Position numbers and translations under genes: made by a program. Under the pieces are notes generated by a model. That model saw only the letters and a program-made list of their open reading frames with translations. It was not told where the DNA came from and ran no database searches. Positions 27,201 through 39,435 of a stretch of DNA of 64,000 nucleotides are shown here, in pieces. Every line of letters begins with the position of its first letter. Within the stretch, counting starts at the first letter, position 1. The DNA comes from Alnus glutinosa. Lineage: Eukaryota; Streptophyta; Magnoliopsida; Fagales; Betulaceae. The stretch lies in the NCBI RefSeq assembly GCF_958979055.1, contig NC_084894.1:8500501-8564500 (forward strand), written 5' to 3'.

Positions 27201-30200
27201 TCTACTCCAAACATCCTAAAGGCCAAATTCCACAAGTCTCTCGCAACATCACAATGAAGAATTCTTGTTTAATTATTTCTAACTCCTTGAAAAAGTGTGG
27301 ACTTACTGTATGTTTTAGCAATATTTAGTCCCTAAAGCATCAAACCAGAAGCAATGAGAAGTGAGTTATTGATGTTTATATGATGCCCTCAAATGATAGT
27401 GTTTGATCAACACAAAAATTCATTTAGAAAGCTAGCTTTTATTACAATCCCTAGAGAAGGCTTTTGTACGTAACATAGCTGAATTTAAATGATATTTAAA
27501 ATTCCTTGTGATTTACAAGTAACATTGTTTTAATCTAATGGGACATGACATGGACTGAAATGCATATATTTCGACAATTATTGAAATTTATTAACTTTAA
27601 TAAAGACACAACTGCTCAAAATTTTTTTAAAAAAATTAACAATATAGGAACATATGATAAACACTGGCTGTTTGTATGCTCATATATGCAATTTATTCAG
27701 CAATAACCAAAAATAATTACAAAACCAAAAGCACTCACCATTATCCCATTTATTCATGTAAAAAAACCTCTAAATACTTGTTCAGTTTGAATGAAACAAA
27801 AACTGGTGAACAGGGGAAAAAGTAAAGAGTATATAAAAATAGTACAAACCATTTTAAGCCAAGAACTCTACAAGTAAAGGGAAAAAATAAATCTTGTAAC
27901 TTTTTCTAGTTACATAAAAATGCTTTAACTTTTACAAAAGGTAAAATTCAACCATCTAAAAATGCTTTGAGATTTTCCACCATTCTTAAAGTTTCATTCA
28001 TTGTGATAGAAGCATAGTTGAGATGAGCTGAGTTCAGTATCGAAGTTTCTTTTGTCAATAATCCACTTAACCAGCGAACCATCCTACCAAGTTGGTTTTT
28101 CAAACCTACATTATATAGCCTCTGTTAAACAAAAGAAAAATACCATAACATCTGATTTAAAGGACAAATCATTCAAATGACAATTATAACCAAAATCTTC
28201 CTACAACTATAAGTGTTTCTTCCTTCCATAATTTATTCATCCAATCAGCCCTCTTAGGAAGTATCAAGCTTGACCCCCAAAATGAATATGTGGAGAGGAT
28301 CTTTAAACTCTATAGTCGGTGATACCCTTATTGGTGCAATGACATGGTTTTTTGCTTTCTCTGACACTGCTGTTTGAAATATACTTGCTAAGAAATACCA
28401 CCACAAGCACCCAAAAATAAGAGCTGACCGGGAAAATAGAAGGCATTTCCTTATGCTGAAAAATTTTCACCATAGGCGCCCACGCACACATTTACCAGAA
28501 TGTCTCAAAGAAAATAAACCATAGACATTATTTCCTACCTTTTCAATAAGCTGTAGATTTAAAGTATTTTCCACAATCCATAAAATTTGGCATAGAATAT
28601 GCTCAGACTGCAATGCTTCAGCCCAAGTAATACATTCACCCCCACTTTGAAAACCCAAGGTTAACAACCTGTATCAGAAAAAAAAAAAATACATATTTAT
28701 ATATATAAGAAAAGTATACAGCATCTGTTTGAGACTTTGAGTGTGTGTCTCAAAACCACAACACTTAGAGACAAGAAGTTATAAATGACACAACTGACAC
28801 AACATGCGAGAAGAGACTCAGACACTACTGCTTTGCTATTACAAAATAAGGTGCATTCTACTTTAATAGATAAAAGAAATGTGTATTCTTTCAAAAAAGG
28901 GAGGGGGGGGGGGGGGTGTGCGGAAGTGAGAACTGTCATTCCACTTTGTATGGTTATTGTTTGCAAATGGACAGAAAGCAGAAACAAAGGCTGATTTGAA
29001 AATTTCTTGCCAGAAGAAACATGGAATACCAAGAAAAAGAAAATTAAGAGCACTATAATCCAGGAGAGGCATAAAAAGACTTATGCACATAGGCCACAAG
29101 TTACAACTTAATACGTTAGAAAGAATGAAACACTGGCAGCAAGTATGATAATAAAACCAAAATCTGAAAAAAATAAAAAAACTGAAGGGATTAACTACAG
29201 GAATTACGAGCACAGGACTACGTATTACCGACAAGCTTCACATAGGCATTGAGCATCATCTAGAAATAACTGATCCACAATTATCTCAACCAATCCATTT
29301 GTAGAGACTATATGTTTCAACGGAACTTCATGGCAGGCAAGGTTTCCAATAATTCCAAGGCTAATCTCCTGGAGCAAGAAAATCAATCAGATCCACATGA
29401 AACAAGTTTCTAAAACCTCCAGGTTAACAGTTCATCCATTTACAGAAAACAAGTTAAGAGAGAAGGAATGAACATAAGTTCATCAGGCAAAAAGAATTTT
29501 GCAACAAAGTTGAAATGTGGCTTACCTTAACACGCACAGATTGGGAAACCAAAAGGTTTGCTAAAAGTACTTCAAGTATGAGGTTTTGTACCTGCACAAA
29601 TATGTTACTTAGATTGCAGTAGGAAAGAATTCATAGTCAGATCTCTAGCAATAACAAGTCAAATCATAGTTCAAAACCTATTTCCAGGAAAATTAATAAT
29701 TTTTGGGGTGCTTGCAAAAGAGAGGGGTGGTTGGAGATGGAAACCTATAACAATATGATTAATTGCGTATTCTAATAAAGTGTCAATGACCGTCATCTTC
29801 ATCTCATGATCACAAGCGTAATCAAGAGTTTAGAGGGGTTACGAGGATAGGTGCTAGATTGTACTTCAAACTGGCTAGTTCTTCAATCAAGTTTTTATTT
29901 GAGTTACAGTAGCATCATTGTATCCAGAATAAAGGTTGATATGACTCAACATGTAATCAGAATCAAAACAGGCGAAATGCAACATCAAGATTAATTGTCA
30001 ATTCAAGGGGAAACTTGAGTACCATGAGTTCTGCATTAGTTTTACTTGCAGAAAGATCCCATAAAATGCAACCATACTCCTCCCAAGCCTCTTCTTCTGA
30101 TGATACACTAGGCTGATCAGATGTACGAAATGATTCTTCATCTTCTCCTTCTTGTCGAGCATGTTGATCATAATCCCCAACAATCTCCATGCTCTCAGAT

Positions 30201-31454
30201 TTATTATTTGAAGAATTCAGAACTTCATCTCCAGATAGAGAAGCTGAACATTCTTCCACATGACCAGTATTTTCTACTTGATTAATGTCAACACACGCAT
30301 CAACGCCAGGAGAATCGTGGTTATTTCTTGCATCAGTTGGTAGAAGTTTCCGTATCAGAGAGATTATATAACTAGGATCAACTGTAGTTGAGATTTCAAA
30401 CAACTGCACAACAGAAAGAGAAAAAAATAAATAAATAATCATGATTTCAACACTAGACATTGTTGACCAGGTATACCTTGCGTTAATGCTCTTAAAATGA
30501 ATTTATATATTACATAAATGTATGTTATTTACGCATATATGGGCAGGTGGGTGGGTGTGGACATGTATTATCAACACTATCATTTGCTTTTTTTTGATAA
30601 GTAAAGTATATTTAAAAAGCGCAAAGAGGCGCAACCCATAGTACACAGGATGTATACATGAAGCCTTTAATTCAAAGAAAAAAGCGAGCACCTATCTATA
30701 AATTCAAAATAAGAACACTCATGCATAAACTGAATTTTCTCTCTCCACATAAACAACGTTTGTTGCATCATTTTCTTCAAGTTCATCAAATCAGTCTCAC
30801 AATCTTCAAAACAGCGTGCATTTCGCTCCCTCCATACACACCACATCTCTATCATTTGCTTTAAACAGAGTATGGAAGAAATCTATGGCTATTACCACAA
30901 TCAAAAGTTCCCAATTTCAGATTTCAGCCAAGATGAGACTTGAGTGCATATGGGCAAAGTTATTCAAGCATATGAGCTTCAACCGCAATGTACTTCACAT
31001 GTATTGTGCCAAAAGTCAGCTAAATCATATTGAATAAGAACCAGCATATCTGAGCTGCAAATGGATTTAACAATGAATATATTTGATAAACAACTGGTAC
31101 CCACATCATCGAATGCCCTATTCAACCTGTTTATAAATCAATTAAAGCTTAAATACAAGCAAAAAGAAAGGGCCAAGAACAGTGTGAGATTTTCCTAGAA
31201 TTGACAAAATTTTCGCTGAACCATCAACCAGAACCGTCACTATCAAATAGCGTGACAAACGAACCACTGAGACCCTATTTAACAAAAAAAAAAGAACAGA
31301 AAAGAAACCAAGTGAAATCAGAGCCGTTGATTGCTACCTCATCAGGCGGAGCAGAAGGGTGATGTGCCGGTGCATCAAGTTGTAATTTCCGTTCTTTTTC
31401 TTCTTCTTCTTCTCCTTGTTCTTCTACAAGGGCTGGTTCTGAGTCGAGCGCCAT
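24293..31454 (-). CDS. SAAL1: SAAL1-like ARM-repeat protein
   Basis: Ten exons on the minus strand: 31454-31338, 30403-30023, 29591-29526, 29368-29229, 28668-28539, 26781-26630, 25539-25404, 25063-24979, 24835-24561 and 24433-24293. Together they give 1623 nt and 540 aa with unbroken phase. The N-terminus is acidic (EEQGEEEEEKER). Family signatures follow: LFEISTTVDPSYIISLIRKL, WEEYGCILWDLSASKTNAEL (to about residue 165), then helical ARM/HEAT-like repeats (NLILEVLLANLLVSQS, LGIIGNLACHEVPLKHIV, LLPPLMKLGLPNLLINLL), ending LLDCCRKYSE. Human SAAL1 is linked to cell proliferation; the plant role is unknown. An in-frame ATG 27 nt upstream (31481) is possible, but MALDSEPA is the likelier start. 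Introns 1 and 5 carry LINE tails in the same orientation as the gene. Both are between exons and leave the coding frame intact. Confidence 0.9.
26827..27273 (-). mobile_element. 5'-truncated LINE tail in intron 5 of SAAL1-like gene
   Basis: On the minus strand the fragment reads the zinc-binding RT-associated C-terminal region typical of plant L1-type LINEs (ARDLWNLAFRMFGVEWV, then SVIPFCLMWCIRKEG). It ends in the 3' UTR motif that appears on the plus strand as GTGTGCAACCCAAGTATACA. The flanking AATTCCTGTTAAAT (26827-26840) and AATTCTTGTTTAAT (27260-27273) look like a diverged target-site duplication. The frame is broken by stops near its end. Confidence 0.75.
30577..30862 (-). mobile_element. 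5'-truncated LINE tail in intron 1 of SAAL1-like gene, 14-bp target duplication
   Basis: A perfect 14-bp direct repeat CTATCATTTGCTTT flanks the insert (30577-30590 and 30849-30862). The insert begins with poly(T) and GATAAGTAAAGTATA (the antisense of a LINE 3' end). On the minus strand it encodes the C-terminal end of ORF2 (MWCVWRERNARCFED, then LFMWREKIQ). Only about 258 bp of the element remains. Confidence 0.9.
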
Positions 31455-32083
31455 CGCCCTTTGAACGTGCGGAATACACACCAGCTTAGCGGAGCTCTTC
31501 CTCTACTTTCTCAAATTTCCCGGCTTTCCACCACTTCATAGAGCACACATATACCCACACGCGCGCGAGGGCTGTTACAAAAACACCATTTTAACACTGC
31601 ATACAAACCCACCCTCTTACATGAGTTGGAGCCCACAAGTTTTTCCCGGTACGAGATATGATTCATTGCCAACTTTTCACGCAATTCTCTTATGTGGCAG
31701 GAAATTATAAGCTCTTTAAAAATAAAAAATTCACAACTATCATACGATTCTTTGCGACATAGGATAGTTGTACTTTTAATTGTATAAAAAGTTTGCAAGA
31801 AATCATAAAACAAAACCCTAAAGCTAGCTAGGGAACTATCTTGCTACATGGTCAAGAGTTGTATCTTGGAGTGGCAAAAGATCATATCTATATATATAGA
31901 GAGAGATATATATATATATATATATGATTCTCTGCCAACTTTTCTCGCAAATAAAAACACAACTATCTTCTGTGGCATGGAATCATAGGTTCTTTGAAAA
32001 AAAAAAAAAATCACATCTTATGATTCCCTGCCACATAGGATAGTTGTGTTTTTAATTGTGTAAAAAGTTGATAAGGAATCATA

Positions 32084-32120
<37 letters not shown>

Positions 32121-32845
32121 GTTTCTTACACACATTTTGTACACAAAGGTCGTACGTGTCACTTTGTTTTTATTTTTATTTTTATTTTTTTAAATAAAAA
32201 ATAAAGTGTCACGTAGGACTTGTAATATGTGCAAAAAAACATTTTTGTAATTTAAATATGAGATATAATACATTGTCATCTCAATACACAACTTCTTACC
32301 ACTTTTGCCTATGTAGCAAATTTTTTTATACATTTTTTTTTCTTTAGAAAAAAAAAAAAACTTAAAGCTAGATAAGGGACCACCTTACCATATGAGCAAG
32401 GTGGTCAAGAGTTGTATCTTCGAATGACAAAAGATAATAATCAAGACATGTGTCTCGATGTGACAAAAGATCATATATGTTTAAATAATGCTTCACCATA
32501 ATCCTAAGCTATAAAGATTAAAGAACAATGATGATTCAAAATAAGGAACCAATATTAAGGGCATATTTGGGTGACAAATATTTTTTAAATACTGTTTTTT
32601 AGAATTCAAATTCTATTTAGATTTTATCAAAAAAAAAATTCTAATTTTGTTTCAGGTTTTCTAAATCATTCAAACATAATTTTGAAAAACAAATTTTCTC
32701 AGCATTTGCAATTTCTCAAACAAATCACACACTCAAACGAGCATATAAAACACTCGATGACGAAGTTTCCAACTATCACCAACCTATGGCTAATCTTTAG
32801 ACACACAACATAGCTGAAGGTTTAAAAAAAGAAAAAGAAATGCAA
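31455..32845. repeat. SAAL1-like gene 5' flank and a cluster of related foldback MITEs
   Basis: A presumed leader of about 150 bp is followed by at least two related inverted-repeat elements. One is at about 31651-31808. The other is at about 31920-32089, with arms of about 65 bp such as TATGATTCTCTGCCAACTTT versus TATGATTCCTTATCAACTTT. A third degenerate copy lies at about 32260-32470. Shared motifs are GATATGATTC, CAACTTTT and ACACAACTATC. AT microsatellites lie near 31905 and 32095. No gene. Confidence 0.6.
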
Positions 32846-33380
32846 TATACCATAAAGTCTATTGAGCCTTATTCTTTCACAAAATGCACCTTAAGGGAAA
32901 AGATTTGCTCAAAGCTTATAAACTCCACAATCTAGGCATACTGTGACAATGTGAGACTCTTAACATGTCCCATCACCTGTGGCACTACTGTCCAAACACG
33001 TGTACAACGGGAGGGAAGGCCCAACATTGTTCAAGACCATGAAGCTCTGATACCGTGTGAAGAGTCCATGGGCCCATTGACATTCTCAAAAGACGCATTG
33101 AGAGATGATGGGACACTATGGCTTATAAAGTGTTCAGGTGAAGAAAATCTTAGCGATATGGGACACTTTAACACGCCTCCTCACATGTGGCAACTATTGG
33201 CCAAACACGTGGACAACAACGGGAGTGAAATGCCCATCATCGCAAGAAATCTATGGCTGTAATATCATGATAAAGTTCATTGAGCCTTACGCTTCCACAA
33301 AAGACACCTTAAAGGAAAGAGATTTGTTGAAGGTTTATAAAGCTCACAACCCAGGCATATATTAACAATGTGAGACTCTT
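32846..33380 (-). repeat. Degenerate TRIM- or LTR-like direct repeats with a primer-binding-site motif
   Basis: About 120 bp at 32851-32960 (ATTGAGCCTTA, CACCTTAA, GACTCTTAACA) is repeated at 33270-33382. The block around 32985-33030 is also echoed at 33185-33230 (CCAAACACGTG, ACAACGGGAG). At about 33047 the plus strand reads GCTCTGATACC, the complement of a methionine-tRNA primer-binding site, directly before GTGTGAAGAG. The layout suggests a decayed miniature LTR retroelement on the minus strand. No protein domain is present. Confidence 0.45.
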
Positions 33381-33797
33381 AACAAGATTGGCAATGCCAC
33401 AACAGTATAATATGATAATAGTAGAATATTAATGTGGTATATAACATTACTGTTAAAAAAATAACATTATTATCATTATGCATGATAACGAAAGACACAT
33501 AAACGAAAATACGAGAAAAAAAACTGAACTTTAAGGCACATTTGGATGTTCGATTTTTTAAAATATGAATTCAACTATAATTTAGTGGGCGAATTTCGAG
33601 ACAAATAAAGTTGAAAAAAATGTTTGGATAATTTGATTTTTTGAGATAAAATTAAAAAAAGTGAGATAAAATCTTATTTGTTTTTGAAAAACCCGAACAC
33701 TTCAATTATGAAGAAGAGTCTACTTTCAACCCAACCTATTCTCAGCAAGAAGGAGGTGAAGCAGAAGAAGGTGATCACAGTAACATAGCTATACTTT

Positions 33798-34555
33798 GTA
33801 GTGAATTTTGTAGTCGTGGCGGTAGACTATTTTACTAAATGGGTTGAGGCAGAAGCCATGGTCACAATCACAATAGCTAACATCACTCGCTTCCTATGGC
33901 GATCAGTCGTTTGCCACTTTGGGATCCCACATGCATTTATTATAGACAACGAGAAACAATTCAACTGCCAATCGTTCCAAGATTGGTGCTCAAAGCTCAA
34001 GATCGAAAAATACTATTCATCCCCAAAACGCCCACATGCTAATGCGCGAGTAGAACAACCAACAAAACCATCTTTAAGACTTTGAAGAAAAAACTTGAAG
34101 ATTGAAATGGAACGTGGGCAAAAAAGCCCCCCGAAGTATTGTGGGTGTACCACACCATTAGTGAGACCTCGACGAAACACATACCATTCGAAATAGCTTT
34201 CGGGATGGAAGCTATGATCCCTGTGAAAATTGGTTTGACAAGTTTTAGGGTCGAAAACGACAACCCAGATAACATAGGGACCATGCTGACATGGCCATGG
34301 CAGCCAACTGACAGCGAGCTGCCCAATACTTCAACAAGAATGTGAGGTCCAAACATTTTTTATTGGAGATTGGATGCTACGAAAGGTGATATTGGCGACC
34401 GGGGATCCAATTGACAGGAAGCTCTCCCCAACTTGGGAGGGTCCTTACCGGTGATGGATTGCCATAGAATCAGAACCTACCATTTGGAGACTGCAGATGG
34501 AAAGAGACTCCACAATCCGTGGAACGCGAAGCAACTCAAGAGATATTATCAATGA
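33798..34555 (+). pseudogene. Ty3/Gypsy integrase fragment (Tat-like)
   Basis: The translation shows the integrase core: VVAVDYFTKWVEAEA (first Asp), FIIDNEKQF (second Asp) and ANARVEQ (catalytic Glu). FEIAFGMEAMIPVKI and a C-terminal block with LETADGKRLHNPWNAKQLK follow. This order is that of Ty3/Gypsy polyproteins, closest in my memory to Tat-lineage elements. In-frame stops occur (about 34083, 34344 and 34412), and nothing of protease, RT or RNase H remains upstream. It is a dead 3' remnant. The 58-bp minisatellite starts about 50 bp after its stop codon. Confidence 0.8.
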
Positions 34556-34608
34556 ACGTAATTGCACACAACCAAGGTCTCAACCATCGCATGCTCAAAA
34601 CCAAATAA

Positions 34609-35580
34609 AATCGAGATCTCAATCGGATGATTTCGATCCTTCGATGAGATGGACTCGGTGAACTAAAACCGAGAGATCCTTCGATGACACGGACTTAATG
34701 AACTAAAACCGAGATCCCAGTCAAAGGATTTCGATCCTTTGATGACACAGACTTGATGAACTAAAATCGAGATCTTAGTCGGAAGATTTCGATCATTCAA
34801 AGAGACGGACTCTATGAACTAAAATCGAGATTCTAGTCAGAGGATTTCAATCCTTCGATAAGACGGACTCGATGAACTAAAATCAAGATCCCAATCGGAA
34901 GAGTTTGATCCTTCGATGACACAGACTCGAAAAACTAAAACCGAGATCTCAGTCGGAGGATTTCGATCATTCGAAGAGACGGACTCTATGAACTAAAACT
35001 GAGATCCCAGTCAGAGGATTTCGATACTTCGATGAGACAAACTCGATGAACTAAATCTGAGATCCCACACAGAAGATTTCGATCCTTCGATGACACGGAC
35101 TCAAAGAATTGAAACCAAGATCTCAGTCAAAGAATTTCGATCCTTCCATGACATAGACTCGATAAACTAAACTCGAGATCTCAGTTAAAGGATTTTGACA
35201 CTTCAATGATAAGGACTCAATGAACAAAAATCGAGATCGCAGTCTGAGGATTTTGATCATTCGATGAGCTAAAATTGAGATCCTAGTCGGAAGATTTTGA
35301 TCCTTCGATGAGGCGGGCTCAATGAACTAAAACCAAGATCCCAATCGAATATTTTGATCTTTCGATGACACATACTCGTTGAACTAAAATCGAGATCCCA
35401 GTCGAAGGATTTCGATCATTCGATGACATGAACTCGTTGAACTAAAACTAATATCCCAATCCTTTGGATTTCTATCCTTCGATGACACAAGCTCGATGAA
35501 CTAAAATCGAAATTACAGTCAGAGGATTTTGATTCTTCGAAGACGTGAAACGAGATCCTAGTCGAAGGATTTTGATCATT
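34609..35580. repeat. 58-bp minisatellite, about 16-17 diverged copies
   Basis: The tandem unit of about 58 bp has the core motifs CGAGATCCCAGTC, GGATTTCGATCCTTCGATGA and GACTCGATGAACTAAAA. Copies differ by several substitutions and a few by small indels. There is no conserved open frame across units and no spacer/repeat alternation, so this is not a CRISPR array. Confidence 0.9.
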
Positions 35581-35677
35581 CAGTCCTTCTACTCTCTCTT
35601 ACTTTCTCAAATTAAGTCAACTTCAACAAGTTCTTGATTTTTTTTTTTTTTTTTTTTTATGAATAATACGTTATTGA

Positions 35678-35682
<5 letters not shown>

Positions 35683-35742
<60 letters not shown>

Positions 35743-35752
35743 CACACACACA
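35683..35752. repeat. (TA)n-(CA)n compound microsatellite
   Basis: About 49 bp of AT/TA dinucleotide followed by GACACACACACACACACACA in segment A. Segment B has only a short TATATATACATACATA at the same place (about 40042). Confidence 0.9.
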
Positions 35753-35860
35753 TAAATCCCTCATCCAAAAAGAAAGAAAAAAACTTATATGTTATTGCTT
35801 TGTTTAAATAATTGAAAAATAAAACATTGATTGCACTAGGGATTCAATTTTGTATTGTAG

Positions 35861-37403
35861 GTCTAAAGGTGGAATCACTCAAGTGGTCATCTCCTGTAGA
35901 GATGACTAAAACTAAAATTAATTTGTATGCTAGTATTTCTAAAGCCCAAGTGTTTATTGGCTTCGTATTGTTCGACCACCGCGGAATGAAGCGTTTTCAA
36001 AGTGCCAAATTATACACAACTAAAAAATTTGAAGTTGTTGATGCTGAAGCATGCGACGTGTGGGAAGCAATATCTCATGTGGTGCAACACAATTACCTAC
36101 TTGTAGGGCTGTCAATTGTTGACACTACTCGCGAACCCGACACGAAATTAAATGGTTAAGCTTAAGCTTAAAAGGGTTGGGTCATAAAAGGGTCAACCTT
36201 AGACCCGTTTAATAAAAGGGCAATTAATAGGTCAACCCGTCTGACCCACGGGTTGACCCGTATACTAAAACTTTTTTTAAAAAAAGACAAATACTAAAAA
36301 AATAAGATTTTACGGTTACTCATCTCTTTCAAAAGTAACAAAACGCTAGTAATACACACATAAAACACAAGACATACACACTTTTAGTACATTTGACTTT
36401 CAAGTTTTCACTTTTAGTTTTCAAACTTTTCACCCATTTTCATCACTTTCCAACTAGATTTTACTTTTGCTTGAGTCTTGCATGATTCCAACTAGTTTTC
36501 ACTACGCTGCCTATGGCCTACGCACACGTCGCACAGTAACACGCCTATCAAATAAGACAAATATCAATCAATTATCAATCTGAACGTCTGATCACCTCGA
36601 CCTCGAGCCTTGTTTCGTGTAGATACACACTCTCCTAGTTGAGAGTTCGAGTCTTCGAGACTCTTCACTTCTTCAGTCTTCTTTAGTTATCCTTTACACT
36701 TTCATTTCATCTAGCTTTTTCTTTGTTATTTCTTGCAGATGGAGCAAAACTCAGATAGTAAGTCGGGAAAAGTTGATTGCAAGAAAACTCTCCCTCTCTC
36801 TCGTCGTGACTCAACACTTCTGTGGCATCGTGGGTGTCTTTGGCTGTTTGTTCAGACAAGTTAATTTTTTTGTAATATTTATATAGCATTTCCATGAGAA
36901 AGGTAATCACTGATTGTTGGCTCTTTATAGCCTTTTTTTTTTTTGTTGAAACAATGAAGCATGAAAGTAGTAGCTTATCTTTTTTAGTTTATATTTTGTC
37001 TTCTTCTTTCTTTTTTTTTTTTAAAAAAAAAAGAAAAATTATAGAATTTATTATATAATGGGTCAAACGGGTCGTGTCGTGTCGTGTCAACCCGTTATTT
37101 AAGTGGATCGTGTTAGAGTCGAAGGGTCTGACCTTTTTAGCTAAACAAATCATGTCAGGGTTGGCGGGTCAAACGGGTCGGGTCAACCTGTTTTGACAGC
37201 CCTACCTACATGTTGAGATAGAGACAAACAATTTACGTGTCAGTGAGGCTTTGAATGACAAGTTGGATCCAAGAAGTGATAAGGACGTAGACAACGACTT
37301 TTGAAACACTATTAGCATATATTGTGAATTAATTGGAAACTAAGATATCAAAGTAAGATGGATTCCAAGATATTTGAACCGAGTAGCTGACTACATAGTT
37401 AGT
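35861..37403 (+). pseudogene. RNase H-like (RVT_3 type) remnant, copy A, split by a hAT element
   Basis: The plus-strand frame has a plant LINE-type RNase H pattern. Before the insertion it reads IGFVLFDHRGM, then EVVDAEACDVWEAISHV. After the hAT element it reads VEIETNNLRVSEALNDKLD and, beyond stops, VRWIPRYLNRVADYIV, which corresponds to the terminal strand-helix (R..N..AD). It lacks intact catalytic context and has stops and frameshifts. It could derive from a LINE C-terminus or an exapted RNase H gene. A splice-acceptor-like TTGTAG stands directly before the frame in both copies. Confidence 0.6.
36096..37212. mobile_element. Non-autonomous hAT element (1101 bp) with 8-bp target duplication
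   Basis: The element spans 36104-37204, with ends TAGGGCTGTCAA and TTGACAGCCCTA (a 12-bp perfect inverted repeat). The target duplication is CCTACTTG (36096-36103) / CCTACATG (37205-37212), one mismatch. Subterminal regions repeat GGGTCAACC and ACGGGTTGACCC motifs, like the smaller hAT MITE at 14167. There is no transposase. Segment B keeps the empty site CTTACATG at 40429-40436. Confidence 0.9.
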
Positions 37404-37690
37404 TAGCCATGTGCAAACACAAAGTGGTGTTTTAACGAAAGGATGAGAAGAGTTAGATAAAACTATTACTAACAAAACTTGGGAGGCAATGTATGTTGCC
37501 TCCCATATTCTTGTTACCAATCTAACACCAGTTGAAGATCAACCCTAACATATGATTGATGATTCATTTTTTGTATTTTCACAGTCAGAAAAAGATGTTC
37601 AGTCCATTACACATTGGATAGATATATGTATGATAAGCTAAAATACATTATCTTTCTTTTTAATTTGATTTGAAAAAACATGGTATAAAT

Positions 37691-39404
37691 TTATTTTCAA
37701 AACACCAATTGAATTTAATTTTGTTTTTATATCTTTTCACATGATTATTGAATGCAAATGTGATTAAGCTCCCTCAAAAAATCATATTCCAAATTTCAAG
37801 TCCAAATATAGCTTTACTAGAAAAATATATTTGTACATAATACCTTATCAAAAATCCTCATGAGCCTTATTAATTCTTTTTTACTAGTAAAAGAGGGATA
37901 AATTCAATTTAATCCTTACTTTTATTTTGATGTTGTGTTAATATCTTCTGTGACACTCAATTGTAAAACATATATTTTTGAAAGTCACGTGATACTTAAG
38001 CGAATTAGTGTTTTGCAATTGTTAAATGACATTCCACAGTCAATAAGCTTGAAAATATGTTATCAATATTTTTTTGGCTTATTTGTATCTATGTATCTAG
38101 AATATAAGGATAAGATGAAGATATATATAAAATGATGTATTATCAGTTTTAGCGGTTTGAAATCATCAATATATAAATAGATTCTGTATTGTTATTGGAT
38201 TTGATATCAAAATGCGTTTCTTGCAGTCACTTTTGCATAAGTGTATAACTTGTGTTCGTTTGAAGAGGCTAATATTTCGTCTCGCAGTGGAGGTAAGATA
38301 AAAACTCAAAAGACAAAAGCAAAATCTTTACAAAAGTTACGGATTATCTAGGCTAATTAATGATGATTATCATATCATTGAAGTTGGAGAGTTATTATGA
38401 TTTACATTCAAAATACGAGCTTGGTATATATTGGACAAAATTAAGTTAATGGTAACATTATTGGAATATTTGTGATTTAGGGTATAAAGACATGCTTAAA
38501 TGGCTTCAAAATCGAAAGGTGAAATGTTTAAGCACAATTGATGTCTTAAACGATATAAAGTTCAGATCACTTGTAAAGTTAATGTTGATTTTTTATTCTC
38601 TTCTTTTAGTTTTCAAGAGCAAATAGAAGGTAAGTGGATTAAAATAAACAAAGAATGTTATTCAATGATTTATTACAAAAATAAATAATTTATATTGTTT
38701 TGAGTGGCATTTAATGTTATCAATGAAACTTCTTCTTTATGACACATTTGAGCATTTGAAATCCAACCTCTATAGCATACAGTGGGGAAATTTTTTTATT
38801 ATTTTTTATATTCACATACTTAGATTTTATCTAACATTAAGTTTATTTACACTTACGAAGTTGAAAGAACTAGCTATTATTAACATAGTTTCTTTTAAGC
38901 CAAAAGTCAATCAGTCAAAGAAAAAACGGAGAAAACCTACAAGACGATGCATCTATAGGGTAACTTGTGATTTTTATTTTTTTTTCAATCTAAAAAATGT
39001 AATTTTACATTTCGAAAGTTATCTTTTTTACTATAGTTTTTTATGGCTCCTCTCCTTTTGGCAGGTTGTGAATTCAATTAGACAAAGTTAAACCCATCCA
39101 AGGCTAACAATTATTAATTTAACTCTCTCCCTTTTAACTTGTAGAGCTGAGGTCATTAATTTAACTCACTCCCTATTAGCTTGTATAGTAAAATATTTGT
39201 GGCCAAAAAGACAATAATAAGGAGTGAGAGATGAAAGTAAAGGTCATTTTCTTTTTGCTTCCTTCTTTATATCACTCTTTTTTCCCTTGGGATTGTCAAA
39301 TTGATATTCACTCACTCTCTCTCTCTCTCTCAAACTAATGGCACTTAGATGTGTCAACTATGTTTTTTCTACGTGTATGTCTCTGATAATTGCAGGTAAC
39401 AAAT
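37691..39404. other. Intergenic, no recognisable gene
   Basis: AT-rich sequence with scattered short frames. A basic patch (KKKRRKPTRRC) near 38915-38950 has no family resemblance. A CT microsatellite lies near 39310-39332. Confidence 0.5.
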
Positions 39405-39435
39405 GTCTCAACCTTCGTATGCTGAAAACTGAATA

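Larger units (their letters stand above)
34575..37690. repeat. Duplicated segment A: minisatellite plus RNase H-like remnant
   Basis: This segment is paralogous to 39405-41010. Shared landmarks in order are: CTCAACC..CGCATGCT.AAAAC (34578), the 58-bp repeats, CTCTCTTACTTTCTCAAA (35590), GAATAATACGTTATTGAATTT (about 35660), the RNase H-like frame, and ATTTGATTTGAAAAAACATGG (about 37664). Segment A has more minisatellite copies and a hAT insertion. It lacks the 182-bp MITE of segment B. Confidence 0.8.

Noticed and set aside
27960-28135. Possible extra exon between SAAL1-like exons 5 and 6
   Set aside because: Exons 5 and 6 join in exact phase and the protein is continuous; this stretch has no family resemblance and contains stops in the needed frame.
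31275-31481. Upstream ATG extending the SAAL1-like protein by nine residues
   Set aside because: Possible, but the extension has no family support as I recall it; the start at 31454 was preferred and the alternative is noted in the entry.
33798-34555. Complete Gypsy retrotransposon
   Set aside because: Only the integrase and C-terminal tail are present; no LTRs, RT or protease could be found around it.
34609-35580. Regularly repeated 58-bp units resembling a CRISPR array
   Set aside because: The whole unit repeats with substitutions and there is no constant-repeat/variable-spacer pattern; the context is a plant nuclear retroelement.
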